Origin: Stutzerimonas kunmingensis
GTDB lineage: Bacteria; Pseudomonadota; Gammaproteobacteria; Pseudomonadales; Pseudomonadaceae
Length of the DNA stretch: 64,000 nt
NCBI RefSeq assembly: GCF_900114065.1
Contig: NZ_FORS01000004.1
Span: 400,653 to 464,652 of the forward strand
Direction of reading: 5' to 3'
A model generated the notes under the pieces. That model was not told the DNA's origin, did no database searches, and saw nothing but the letters and a program-made list of their open reading frames with translations. Positions 57,410-64,000 of the stretch are shown here, piece by piece. Position numbers and translations under genes: made by a program. Within the stretch, counting starts at the first letter, position 1. Each line of letters begins with the position of its first letter.

Positions 57410-59011
57410 CTACCTGACCTGCCGGAACGAATCGGCGCTGCGGCGCAGCTCGTCGAGCCAGACCTGATCGTCGATCACCTGCGGGCGCACCAGGATGACC
57501 AGCTCGGTCTGCTCGAGCGATTTGCGTTGCTGCTGGAACAGGCTGCCGACGATGGGCAGCTTGGAGGCCCAGGGAATGTTGGCGTCGTTGTTGCTGTTGC
57601 GGTTTTCCAGCAGGCCACCGATGACCACGACCTGGCCGCTGCGCGCGCGCACGATGGAATCCGACTGGCGCGTGGTGGACAGCGCCAGTGGCAGGTTGAA
57701 GACGTTGTCGGAACCGCCCAGCTGGATACTCTTGTTCTGATCCTGAACGCGGCTGACGGTCGGACGCACGTGCAGCGTGACCTGGTCGTTCTCGTCGATC
57801 TGCGGAGTGACGTCCAGCGAGATACCGGAGAAGAACGGAGTCAGTGTGATGTCCAGATCGGGCGCGGTAGTGCCGCCCGCCAGCGAGGTGGTGGTGGTCG
57901 AAACGTCGGTGACGAAGAACTCGTCGGTGCCGACCTTGATCACGGCCTTCTGGTTGTTGAGGGTGGAAATCCGCGGGCTGGAAAGCACCCGCACATCGCC
58001 TTGGGTTTCCAGTAGCTGCAGCACGCCGCTGAAGTCGCCGACGCTGACCGCAGCGCTGAACACGCCACCGACATTGTTGACGCCGTCCAGCGTATCGCCC
58101 TGTACACCCAGCGCGAAGTCGGCGTTGCCCATGGAGCCCAGCTGCGCCCAGTTGATCCCGGACTGGAAGCCATCGGACAGGCTCACCTCGAGAATCTTGG
58201 TTTCCAGAATCACCTGACGCTGCAGGTTGCGCTGCGCCTGCTGCAGGAAGCGCTCGACGTTCTGCTGGTCGGCACTGGATGCTCGAACCACCAGCAGTCC
58301 GGCCTGAGGGTTGACCACCACGCTGTTGTCCGCCTCGCTGCCGATCATCATCGCCACGACCTCGCGCACTTCACTCCAGAAGTCGACGCTGCTGCTGGTC
58401 AGCAGCTGACTGGCGTTGACGGTGCTGGAGGTCGAGTTGGTCGTGGTTCCGCCTGCGCCGGTGTCGGTGTTGTCGCTGGTGGTGACCTGACCGGAGCTGA
58501 CCCGAGTATCGGTCATGCCCTGTCGCTGCAGGTTGAGGTAGTTCAGGTCATAGGTGCGGGTGACTGCGGTATTGGCCTGGATCTGGTAGCCATAGCTGGT
58601 GCGGCGATAGTCGTAGCCGTAGCTGTCGCGCACCGCCGCGAGGACTTCTTCCAGCGTCACGTTGCGCAGGCTGAAGGTGATGTTGCCGGTCACCGCCGGG
58701 TGCACCAGCAGGTTCTGTCCGGCGTTGTCCATCAGGCTGAGGAAGAATTCGCGGGCCGGCATGTCGTTGGCGACCACATCGAAGCGCGGGCCACTGACAG
58801 CCGAACTGCCGTCGACGCTCAGCGGCGGAATCAGCGCAGCCTGCACCGACGGCGGCGGCAGCGCCTTGGCCTGGGTCTGCTGCAGGCTTTCCTCGAACAG
58901 ACGGTTGCTCTGCTCGTAGAGGCGCTTGTCGCCGTCCTCGAATGTCTGGCAGGCGGCCAGCAGGCAGAACAGGCTCAGCAAGCCGAGACGTGGAAAAAGG
59001 GTCGGCATCAT
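57410..59011 (-). CDS. mshL: MSHA secretin lipoprotein MshL
   Basis: A 533-residue outer-membrane secretin. The signal ends in the lipobox LLAAC, then come a STN-like domain (PAREFFLSLMDNAGQNLLVHPAV), an N-domain with a Ser/Thr/Gly-rich loop (TTSDNTDTGAGGTTTNSTSS) and the secretin domain (VRVLSSPRISTLNNQKAVIKVG; SGQVVVIGGLLENR; PIVGSLFQ). It forms the outer-membrane channel for the pilus. Overlaps mshK by four bases. Confidence 0.94.
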   Translation of the reverse strand: MMPTLFPRLGLLSLFCLLAACQTFEDGDKRLYEQSNRLFEESLQQTQAKALPPPSVQAALIPPLSVDGSSAVSGPRFDVVANDMPAREFFLSLMDNAGQNLLVHPAVTGNITFSLRNVTLEEVLAAVRDSYGYDYRRTSYGYQIQANTAVTRTYDLNYLNLQRQGMTDTRVSSGQVTTSDNTDTGAGGTTTNSTSSTVNASQLLTSSSVDFWSEVREVVAMMIGSEADNSVVVNPQAGLLVVRASSADQQNVERFLQQAQRNLQRQVILETKILEVSLSDGFQSGINWAQLGSMGNADFALGVQGDTLDGVNNVGGVFSAAVSVGDFSGVLQLLETQGDVRVLSSPRISTLNNQKAVIKVGTDEFFVTDVSTTTTSLAGGTTAPDLDITLTPFFSGISLDVTPQIDENDQVTLHVRPTVSRVQDQNKSIQLGGSDNVFNLPLALSTTRQSDSIVRARSGQVVVIGGLLENRNSNNDANIPWASKLPIVGSLFQQQRKSLEQTELVILVRPQVIDDQVWLDELRRSADSFRQVR

Positions 59012-59334
59012 GGTCGGACTTGGCTCGGAGTAATGATCGGGGCAACCAGACGCAGCGTCTGCTGCTGGCCGTCGCGCTCGATCAGGACGGAATTCGTGTT
59101 GATGGCCAGGACTCGGGCATCGGCCAGGGTGTCGCCGACTCTCAGCGATTGGCCGTTGAGCACCGCCCGGGCGCTCTGCGCACCGCGGAAAATGGCCTGC
59201 AGGTGCAGCGTCGCCGGTGCCTGACGTTCCACTGCAGCAGTCACGAACGCCGCGGGCGGACGGGTAGGATCGAGCGCGTGGGCCGAAGCGGGCAGCAAAA
59301 GGAGCAAGCAGAACGCACGAGAAAAATCAGACAC
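59008..59334 (-). CDS. mshK: MSHA biogenesis protein MshK
   Basis: A 108-residue exported protein with a signal peptide (about 1-21, cleaved near HA-L) and a small PilP/GspC-like domain (LHLQAIFRGAQSARAVLNGQSLRVGDTLADARVLAINTNSVLI). It connects the inner-membrane subcomplex and the secretin. The start is taken as GTG at 59334 with GGGG seven bases upstream; TTG at 59337 is also possible. It overlaps mshJ by eight bases. Confidence 0.87.
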   Translation of the reverse strand: MSDFSRAFCLLLLLPASAHALDPTRPPAAFVTAAVERQAPATLHLQAIFRGAQSARAVLNGQSLRVGDTLADARVLAINTNSVLIERDGQQQTLRLVAPIITPSQVRP

Positions 59335-60004
59335 CAACCCACCCCGCTTCGCGACTCAAGGTATGCAGCTCCAGCGTGATCCGCGCCTTGTCCGGCCCGG
59401 CCTCATCGATGTGATAGTCCAGGCTGTCCCAATGCAGACGCCAGCCACTGTTCTGCACCGCCTGCAGGTAATCGAGCAGGTCGAAGTAGCCGCCTTGCAG
59501 GGTCAGACGCAGGCCGTGCCGGTAGAAGCCGACCGCCGCTGGCGGCGCATCCTTCGCCGCATCCGTCGCGCCGGCCGGCAACTCCAGCGGCGCGCTGAAG
59601 CTCTGCAGCGCGACCATCTGCAGTTGAGGCTGACGGCGCAGCAGGTCCTGCAGCAGCGCTTTCATGCGTGCAGGTGAAACCAGTGAGCGGGTTTCCTCGT
59701 CGATGCTGCGCAGAATCTGTTCGCGGCTGGTGCGTGCAATATCGAGTGCGTCGCGATAAGGACGATTGGGGTCGGCCGCGAGCTTGGCCTGAAGTTCGAG
59801 CAACGCATTGTTCGCCTCAAGCTGACGGGCTTCGGCGAGACGCAGCTGGCTGTCCTGCTGGGCGATGCGCTCGGCGAGCGGCTCAGCCACCAGCAGTAGA
59901 TAAAGCATGCCCAGCAGGGAAGCGCCGACCAGCACGCTCAGCCACTGCTCGCGCGGCGCCAGCGCCTGCCAGCGCTGCCGCAGGCTTTGCATGGCGTTAT
60001 TCAT
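59327..60004 (-). CDS. mshJ: MSHA biogenesis protein MshJ (PilO/GspM-like)
   Basis: A 225-residue single-pass inner-membrane protein. After MQSLRQRWQALAPREQWL it has one helix (SVLVGASLLGMLYLLL), a periplasmic coiled coil (AQQDSQLRLAEARQLEANNALLELQAKL) and a ferredoxin-like PilO domain. The layout and place between the PilN-like gene and mshK define MshJ. The ATG at 60004 overlaps the upstream stop by eight bases. Confidence 0.9.
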   Translation of the reverse strand: MNNAMQSLRQRWQALAPREQWLSVLVGASLLGMLYLLLVAEPLAERIAQQDSQLRLAEARQLEANNALLELQAKLAADPNRPYRDALDIARTSREQILRSIDEETRSLVSPARMKALLQDLLRRQPQLQMVALQSFSAPLELPAGATDAAKDAPPAAVGFYRHGLRLTLQGGYFDLLDYLQAVQNSGWRLHWDSLDYHIDEAGPDKARITLELHTLSREAGWVGV

Positions 60005-60602
60005 CGTCGCCCTCCTCCGCCGCACGGGATGCCAGGCGGAACGCCAGCAGGCCACTGTCGTCGCGCTGCAGATCAAAGCTGCCGAACTCGCGACCCTGCA
60101 ACGTCTTGCTGCGCCCGAGGCTTTCCAGATAAAGCGGAAGCAGTTCCTGATCCTGGCTCAAGCCGCGCAACAGCATGTCGCTGCCGCCAGCCTGCAGACG
60201 GATGCGAGTCAGCCAGAGCCCGCGCGGCGGGTGCCGATCGGCCAGGGCCGTCAGCACTGGCGCGAAGCCGCTACGCAGCTGGCCATCGAGCGCGCGCAGA
60301 TGCGTTGCGAGGCGTTGCAGCTGACGGTTCTCCGCTTCCCGCTCTGCCAGTTGCGCAGGCAGCCGGGTATCCAGCGTAGGTTCCCGATAGTTGGCCTTGA
60401 ATGCAGCCAGCTGCGCCTCTGCAGAGACCGCCTGCGCCTCGGCCAACTGACGGTCCGAGGCGCGCTGCTTGAGGTTCCAGCCCTGCCAGGCAGCATGCGA
60501 AGCCAGCGCAAGTGCCAGTACACATGCGCCAAGAAGCAGTTGCCGCGGACGCGGGCCACCCTGCTGACGACGTTCGCGCTGATAGAGATTGACGTTCTGC
60601 AT
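59997..60602 (-). CDS. PilN-like MSHA biogenesis protein (MshI2)
   Basis: A 201-residue protein beginning MQNVNLYQRERRQQGG, the conserved cytoplasmic hook by which PilN-type proteins bind PilM/MshI. One helix (LLLGACVLALALASHAAW) and a periplasmic coiled coil plus PilN core (WLTRIRLQAGGSDMLLRGLSQDQELLPLYLESL) follow. Vibrio calls this gene mshI2 or leaves it unnamed. The start shares one base with the mshI stop (TGATG). Confidence 0.88.
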   Translation of the reverse strand: MQNVNLYQRERRQQGGPRPRQLLLGACVLALALASHAAWQGWNLKQRASDRQLAEAQAVSAEAQLAAFKANYREPTLDTRLPAQLAEREAENRQLQRLATHLRALDGQLRSGFAPVLTALADRHPPRGLWLTRIRLQAGGSDMLLRGLSQDQELLPLYLESLGRSKTLQGREFGSFDLQRDDSGLLAFRLASRAAEEGDDE

Positions 60603-61522
60603 CAGACGGCGTCCTGACGCAGGGCGGCGCCGACGGCGCCAATGCAGAACGCCTGCTGCGCTTCGGACAGCTCGGCACCCGGCTGGCCGGGAAAGAGCTC
60701 GCGCAGGTCGAGGCGTTGCAGGTTCACCGCCAGGCCACTGGCCAGCCCCTGATAGGCGCGTTCGCCATCTTGCTTCATGGGCAGCAACATCAAGCGATTG
60801 ATATAGCCCTTGCCGAGCTGGCTCTCGAAGTAGTCAAGCGAGCGCTGGATCTCCAGTGTCGTACTGCTCAAATCCTGGGCGGCGCGGGCCAGCCCCTGCT
60901 CGATGCGCCGTGCCATGTAAAGGTCGGCGCCGTTCTGGATACAGATCAGGCCTTCGCTGGTGCGCAGGCGCAGCAGTGCGAGATTCATGCCTTCGGCGCC
61001 GGCGAGCGAGCCTAGATTGCGAAACGCCATCTCGGTGATGTCGATGCTCGCCATGTGCAGACCGGCCTGACGCACGAGCTGGGCGTAGTGCTGCATCCGG
61101 GTTTTCTCGAGAACGGCGCAATAGACCATACGCGTGCGTCCGCGATAAGCGTCCTCGGGCAGCGCGAAGCAGTCGATCACCACATCGTCCAGCGGCTGGC
61201 TGATCATGTCCTTGATGCGCCAGCGCATGGCGTCACGCAATTCCTGCGGAGGCACTTCAGGCGCTTCGAGAAGGAACATCTGGTATTCGGAAGGATGCAG
61301 CAGCACGTTCGTCGGCAAGCCCTGCAAGGCACGTTCGCTCACGGCCTTCTCCAGCAGAGCGGCCTGCGCGTCGACGCTGCCTTCCAGGTGTTCGCAGTAC
61401 GGCAGCAGCGGCCGCGCACCGGACACCCGAACGACGTGCGCCAACGCGATGCCTTGCGGACCAGCCTCAATGCCGAGCATGCCGGCTGCTTTTGATTTCT
61501 TGGTTTTGGAAAACAGACCCAC
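60602..61522 (-). CDS. mshI: MSHA biogenesis protein MshI (PilM-like actin-fold)
   Basis: A 306-residue cytoplasmic actin-like protein resembling PilM (LGIEAGPQGIALAHVVR; LRDAMRWRIKDMISQPLDDVVIDCF; QAGLHMASIDITEMAFRNLG). It binds the N-terminus of the PilN-like partner encoded next and links MshE to the membrane complex. The start is set at GTG (61522) because GAGGGAG lies six bases upstream and the product begins VGLFSKTKKS, as in homologues; a TTG at 61555 is possible but has no ribosome site. First gene of the operon; no mshH is upstream. Confidence 0.89.
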   Translation of the reverse strand: MGLFSKTKKSKAAGMLGIEAGPQGIALAHVVRVSGARPLLPYCEHLEGSVDAQAALLEKAVSERALQGLPTNVLLHPSEYQMFLLEAPEVPPQELRDAMRWRIKDMISQPLDDVVIDCFALPEDAYRGRTRMVYCAVLEKTRMQHYAQLVRQAGLHMASIDITEMAFRNLGSLAGAEGMNLALLRLRTSEGLICIQNGADLYMARRIEQGLARAAQDLSSTTLEIQRSLDYFESQLGKGYINRLMLLPMKQDGERAYQGLASGLAVNLQRLDLRELFPGQPGAELSEAQQAFCIGAVGAALRQDAV

Positions 61523-61851
61523 CAATGGCTCCCTCGCCAAGACGTCGGTGCTCAACTGCCAAAAAGCAGAGAATCGATACTGAGGGCGTCAATAGATAGC
61601 ATATTGCCATCTTGCGTGACTCTAACAATATCCGATGGGTGCGTCCAAATATTGTCGTGAATCAATCGCGCAACAGAAAACCGTCAATCCAAGGACGTCA
61701 AAGATCGCGCGCATTCTGGGTTAATTAATTAGCTCGCGCTATATCGGCTTAAGCCCTTTCGTCGCACGAGGGCATTACAAACTACGCACCTGACGAACGG
61801 TAGTTCGCGGAATAAGCTCGCGATGGATGCAGGAAAAGGAAACTGGCGCTT
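61523..61851. promoter_or_regulatory. AT-rich gap upstream of mshI, probable MSHA promoter region
   Basis: A 329-base non-coding stretch between the dinB stop and mshI, clearly more AT-rich than its surroundings (for example TTAATTAATTAG near 61720). It should carry the MSHA operon promoter on the minus strand, but I find no convincing -35/-10 pair; TTGTTA...TATGCT around 61599-61629 has a poor 19-base spacer. No clear dinB terminator is seen. Confidence 0.4.
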
Positions 61852-62916
61852 TTAGAACAGAGTGAGCTGCTCGAAACCACTGCGCAGATCGACCAACCGC
61901 ACGCCGACGCCAATCAACCGAACCGGCCGGGCACCGCGGGAGAAGGCGATGGCGAGCAGATCGGCGTAGTCGTCGATTTCGAGTCCGGCGCCAGTCTGCT
62001 CCATTGTGGTCTGGGTGAAGTCATGGAATTTGAGCTTTACGAAGGGTTTGCCGGGTCGATAGCCGTTGTCGAGGCGCGCCATGCGGGTAGCCAACTGCTG
62101 CAGCAGCTCCGGGAGACGCTGCAGGCATGCCGCCAAGTCCGGCAGATCCTTGTCGTAGGTCTGCTCGACGCTCACCGACTGGCGCCGACTCTCCACCTGC
62201 ACCGACCGCTCATCGACGCCGCGCGCCAGCCCCCAGAGCCGCTCACCGAACGCGCCGAACTCGCGGACCAGATCCAGTTTGCGCCACTCGCGTAAGTCGC
62301 TACAGGTGCGGATGCCGAGCCGGCCGAGCTTCTCAGCGGTGACGCGACCAACACCATGCAGCCGCTTGACCTCCAGCGCCTGTACGAAATCGTCGACCTG
62401 TGCCGGGGTAATGACGAACAGGCCGTCGGGCTTATTCCATTCGCTGGCAATCTTGGCGAGAAACTTGTTCGGAGCAACACCCGCCGACACCGTGATGCGC
62501 AGCTGCTGCCAGACCCGACGCCGGATGTCCTCGGCAATACGCGTGGCGCTACCGGAAAAATGCTCGCAGGCAGTGACGTCCAGATAAGCCTCGTCCAGCG
62601 ACAGCGGCTCGATCTGCTCGGTGTAGGTGCGAAAGATGTTATGGATCTCACGCGAAGCCTCCCGGTAGGCATCCATGCGGGGCCGCAGGATCAGCAGATC
62701 AGGACACAACTTCAATGCGTGCCCGGACGCCATGGCCGAGCGAACACCATATGCACGCGCCTCGTAGTTGCACGTAGCAATGACCCCGCGCCGATCCGCA
62801 GCGCCACCAACTGCGATCGGCCGCCGAGCCAGACTGGGGTCGTCGCGCATCTCGATCGCGGCGTAAAAGCAGTCGCAATCAATATGGATGATCTTGCGAA
62901 GGGTGGACTGACTCAC
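61852..62916 (-). CDS. dinB: DNA polymerase IV (Y-family translesion polymerase)
   Basis: A 354-residue Y-family polymerase. The catalytic carboxylates are Asp13 in IIHIDCDCFYAAIE and Asp108/Glu109 in SLDEAYLD; the steric gate is Tyr18. The little-finger domain and a C-terminal beta-clamp motif QLTLF are present. It copies past N2-guanine adducts and is usually induced by the SOS response; no clear LexA box is visible just upstream. Length matches E. coli DinB (351). Confidence 0.96.
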   Translation of the reverse strand: MSQSTLRKIIHIDCDCFYAAIEMRDDPSLARRPIAVGGAADRRGVIATCNYEARAYGVRSAMASGHALKLCPDLLILRPRMDAYREASREIHNIFRTYTEQIEPLSLDEAYLDVTACEHFSGSATRIAEDIRRRVWQQLRITVSAGVAPNKFLAKIASEWNKPDGLFVITPAQVDDFVQALEVKRLHGVGRVTAEKLGRLGIRTCSDLREWRKLDLVREFGAFGERLWGLARGVDERSVQVESRRQSVSVEQTYDKDLPDLAACLQRLPELLQQLATRMARLDNGYRPGKPFVKLKFHDFTQTTMEQTGAGLEIDDYADLLAIAFSRGARPVRLIGVGVRLVDLRSGFEQLTLF

Positions 62917-63014
62917 GGAAAACAGGGCACCGGACAGGAGTGAACGAATCTTCAGCGCAGCAGGTCGGTTATTGAGATGGTAAGTCCTTTATCACCCGAT
63001 AGCCGGAGGTTCAG

Positions 63015-63269
63015 ATGAAAATCTTGTACGCAGGCATCATCGCACTGGGCAGCTTGTTTTCCGCGGTTGCGCTGGCCGACCAGGACATGATGAACACTCA
63101 GCCGCAAGGCACCAACATCCAGCAGGAAAAGAAAGGCGAGGGAATGGTTCGCGAGAACGAAGATGGCGGCGCCGACCCGAAAATGAAAGAGGAAATCCAG
63201 GAAGATTGGCGCGAGGATGCCGAGAAGCGCCGCGAGAGCGACGTCATGAAGCCCGAGCAGCGCGGCTGA
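63015..63269 (+). CDS. Small exported, highly charged hypothetical protein
   Basis: An 84-residue protein with a Sec signal peptide (MKILYAGIIALGSLFSAVALA, 21 residues) and a hydrophilic mature part dominated by Glu, Lys, Asp, Gln and Arg (QEKKGEGMVRENEDGGADPKMKEE). It is probably disordered, has no cysteine, and resembles no family I know. GGAGGT lies six bases before the ATG, which argues for a real, well-translated gene. It is divergent from dinB. Confidence 0.8.
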   Translation: MKILYAGIIALGSLFSAVALADQDMMNTQPQGTNIQQEKKGEGMVRENEDGGADPKMKEEIQEDWREDAEKRRESDVMKPEQRG

Positions 63270-63282
63270 GCAACCAGCTTCG

Positions 63283-63732
63283 TCAAAGCTCCAGCGGGTA
63301 CGGCTGAACCAGGGCTTTACCGTAGCCGTCGATGAACTCCGGCGGCATGCGCTTGGGTTTCCCGCTGGAGAGCTCGATGCAAACGAAAGTCGTCTGCGCG
63401 CGCAGCAGCGTAGCGCCGTCGGCCGGTCGGATCAGCTGGAAATTGCGTTTCATCTTCAAACGCTGATCGGATTCGGAAATCCAGGTTCCCAACTGCAGCA
63501 GATCGCCTTCGTAGGCCGCGGCCAGATAGTCGATCTCATGCCGCAGCACTGCCATCGCCCGATCGAGACGGCGGTAGTCGTCGATGCCCAATCCCAGACT
63601 CTGCGAATGCTGCCAGGCACACCGCTCCAGCCAGGTTACATAGACCGCATTGTTGGCATGGCCCAGCTCGTCGATATGCTCGGACTGCACCTGCAGGTCG
63701 ATGGTAAACGCGTCCGCCTGATCCCAGCTCAT
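63283..63732 (-). CDS. 4-hydroxybenzoyl-CoA/acyl-CoA thioesterase family protein
   Basis: A 149-residue single hot-dog domain thioesterase of the YbgC/FadM type: HIDELGHANNAVYVTWLERCAWQHS carries the HxNNxxY motif around the active site, and HEIDYLAAAYEGDLLQLGTWI follows. It hydrolyses an acyl-CoA of unknown chain. The ATG at 63732 is chosen (MSWDQADAF); a TTG three codons upstream is unlikely. Convergent with the small exported protein gene. Confidence 0.87.
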   Translation of the reverse strand: MSWDQADAFTIDLQVQSEHIDELGHANNAVYVTWLERCAWQHSQSLGLGIDDYRRLDRAMAVLRHEIDYLAAAYEGDLLQLGTWISESDQRLKMKRNFQLIRPADGATLLRAQTTFVCIELSSGKPKRMPPEFIDGYGKALVQPYPLEL

Positions 63733-63862
63733 TCGTTGCAAGCCTCGTTGGCCGTTTGCGATGACCTATGAAACCGCAGCCGCCGCGACGAGTCACGCCT
63801 GTTGCTGCGAGCAATGACAAGACATTCAGCGCAGTGCGACTCAACCGACTTTTCGACCACGC

Positions 63863-63899
63863 AAAACAAAAAGGGCCATCTCATAAAAGATGACCCCTT
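63863..63899 (-). terminator. Terminator downstream of tRNA-Glu
   Basis: On the minus strand AGGGGTCATCT pairs with AGATGGCCCT (one G-U and a small mismatch) around TTTATG, followed by TTTTTGTTTTG. It is about 25 bases past the tRNA 3' end. A small GCCC/GGGC hairpin lies between them (63902-63914). Confidence 0.75.
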
Positions 63900-63923
63900 G
63901 AAGCCCAAAACGGGCAATAAAAA

Positions 63924-63999
63924 TGGCGTCCCCTAGGGGACTCGAACCCCTGTTACCGCCGTGAAAGGGCGGTGTCCTAGGCCACTAGACGAAGGGGAC
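63924..63999 (-). tRNA. tRNA-Glu (anticodon UUC)
   Basis: The 76-base cloverleaf read on the minus strand begins GTCCCCTTCGTCTAGTGGCC and ends GGGGACGCCA, with encoded CCA. The anticodon stem CCGCC/GGCGG flanks CTTTCAC, giving UUC (63963-63965). The T-arm CAGGGGTTCGAGTCCCCTA is canonical. It matches Pseudomonas and E. coli tRNA-Glu almost throughout. Confidence 0.98.
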
Positions 64000-64000
64000 G

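Noticed and set aside
61523..61851. Small RNA gene in the AT-rich gap
   Set aside because: No terminator-like hairpin with a T-run and no promoter pair could be found.

Overview
The window is high-GC gammaproteobacterial chromosome and reads as a member of the Pseudomonas stutzeri group (Stutzerimonas). Three things point there: the block hrpA - fadD1 - fadD2 - phaJ - alkB - rapA follows the order I recall from P. aeruginosa; the braCDEFG operon lies beside a DUF2288 gene, as in Pseudomonas; and there is a 35-codon ccoM gene, a cbb3 oxidase subunit first described in P. stutzeri. I see no prophage, insertion sequence, CRISPR array or plasmid signature. The only RNA gene is a tRNA-Glu at the right edge.

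Left part (1-15.2 kb), mostly minus strand: a RarD/EamA permease, the helicase HrpA carrying an in-frame intergenic-type repeat, a secreted M28 aminopeptidase resembling P. aeruginosa PaAP, two tandem paralogous chemoreceptors with sCache sensor domains, two long-chain acyl-CoA synthetases (fadD1, fadD2) and a plus-strand MaoC/PhaJ hydratase. 15.4-25.5 kb: an exported pullulanase; ccoM with two ANR/FNR-type palindromes upstream; a three-gene minus-strand set (hypothetical, AlkB-type dioxygenase, 53-aa basic protein); RapA; a CHAD-domain protein; and a YegD-like Hsp70.

Middle (25.6-44.5 kb): a glxR-hyi-MFS operon, uppP, a four-gene PhnD-type oxyanion ABC transporter, a CHASE2 / small exported protein / M48 lipoprotein cassette, the complete branched-chain amino acid importer braC-braDEFG with an internal terminator after braC, an exported dienelactone-hydrolase-like protein, a zinc-ribbon protein and a META-domain lipoprotein.

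Right part (44.8-61.5 kb): a full-size MSHA type IV pilus operon on the minus strand, read mshI, mshI2, J, K, L, M, N, E, G, B, A, C, D, O, P, Q, mostly with 1-11 base overlaps. It holds the most unusual observations. mshQ has an in-frame TAA directly after its signal peptide. Two different intergenic-type repeats sit inside the removable leader peptides of the minor pilins MshD and MshP. Further hairpins separate the major pilin gene mshA from mshC. The window closes with dinB (Pol IV), a small exported protein, an acyl-CoA thioesterase and tRNA-Glu.

Functionally the window covers surface attachment, chemotaxis, fatty-acid and amino-acid uptake, starch breakdown and microaerobic respiration, which suits a versatile sediment or water bacterium. 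All functional statements rest on motif recognition and remembered family features; no database search was possible.
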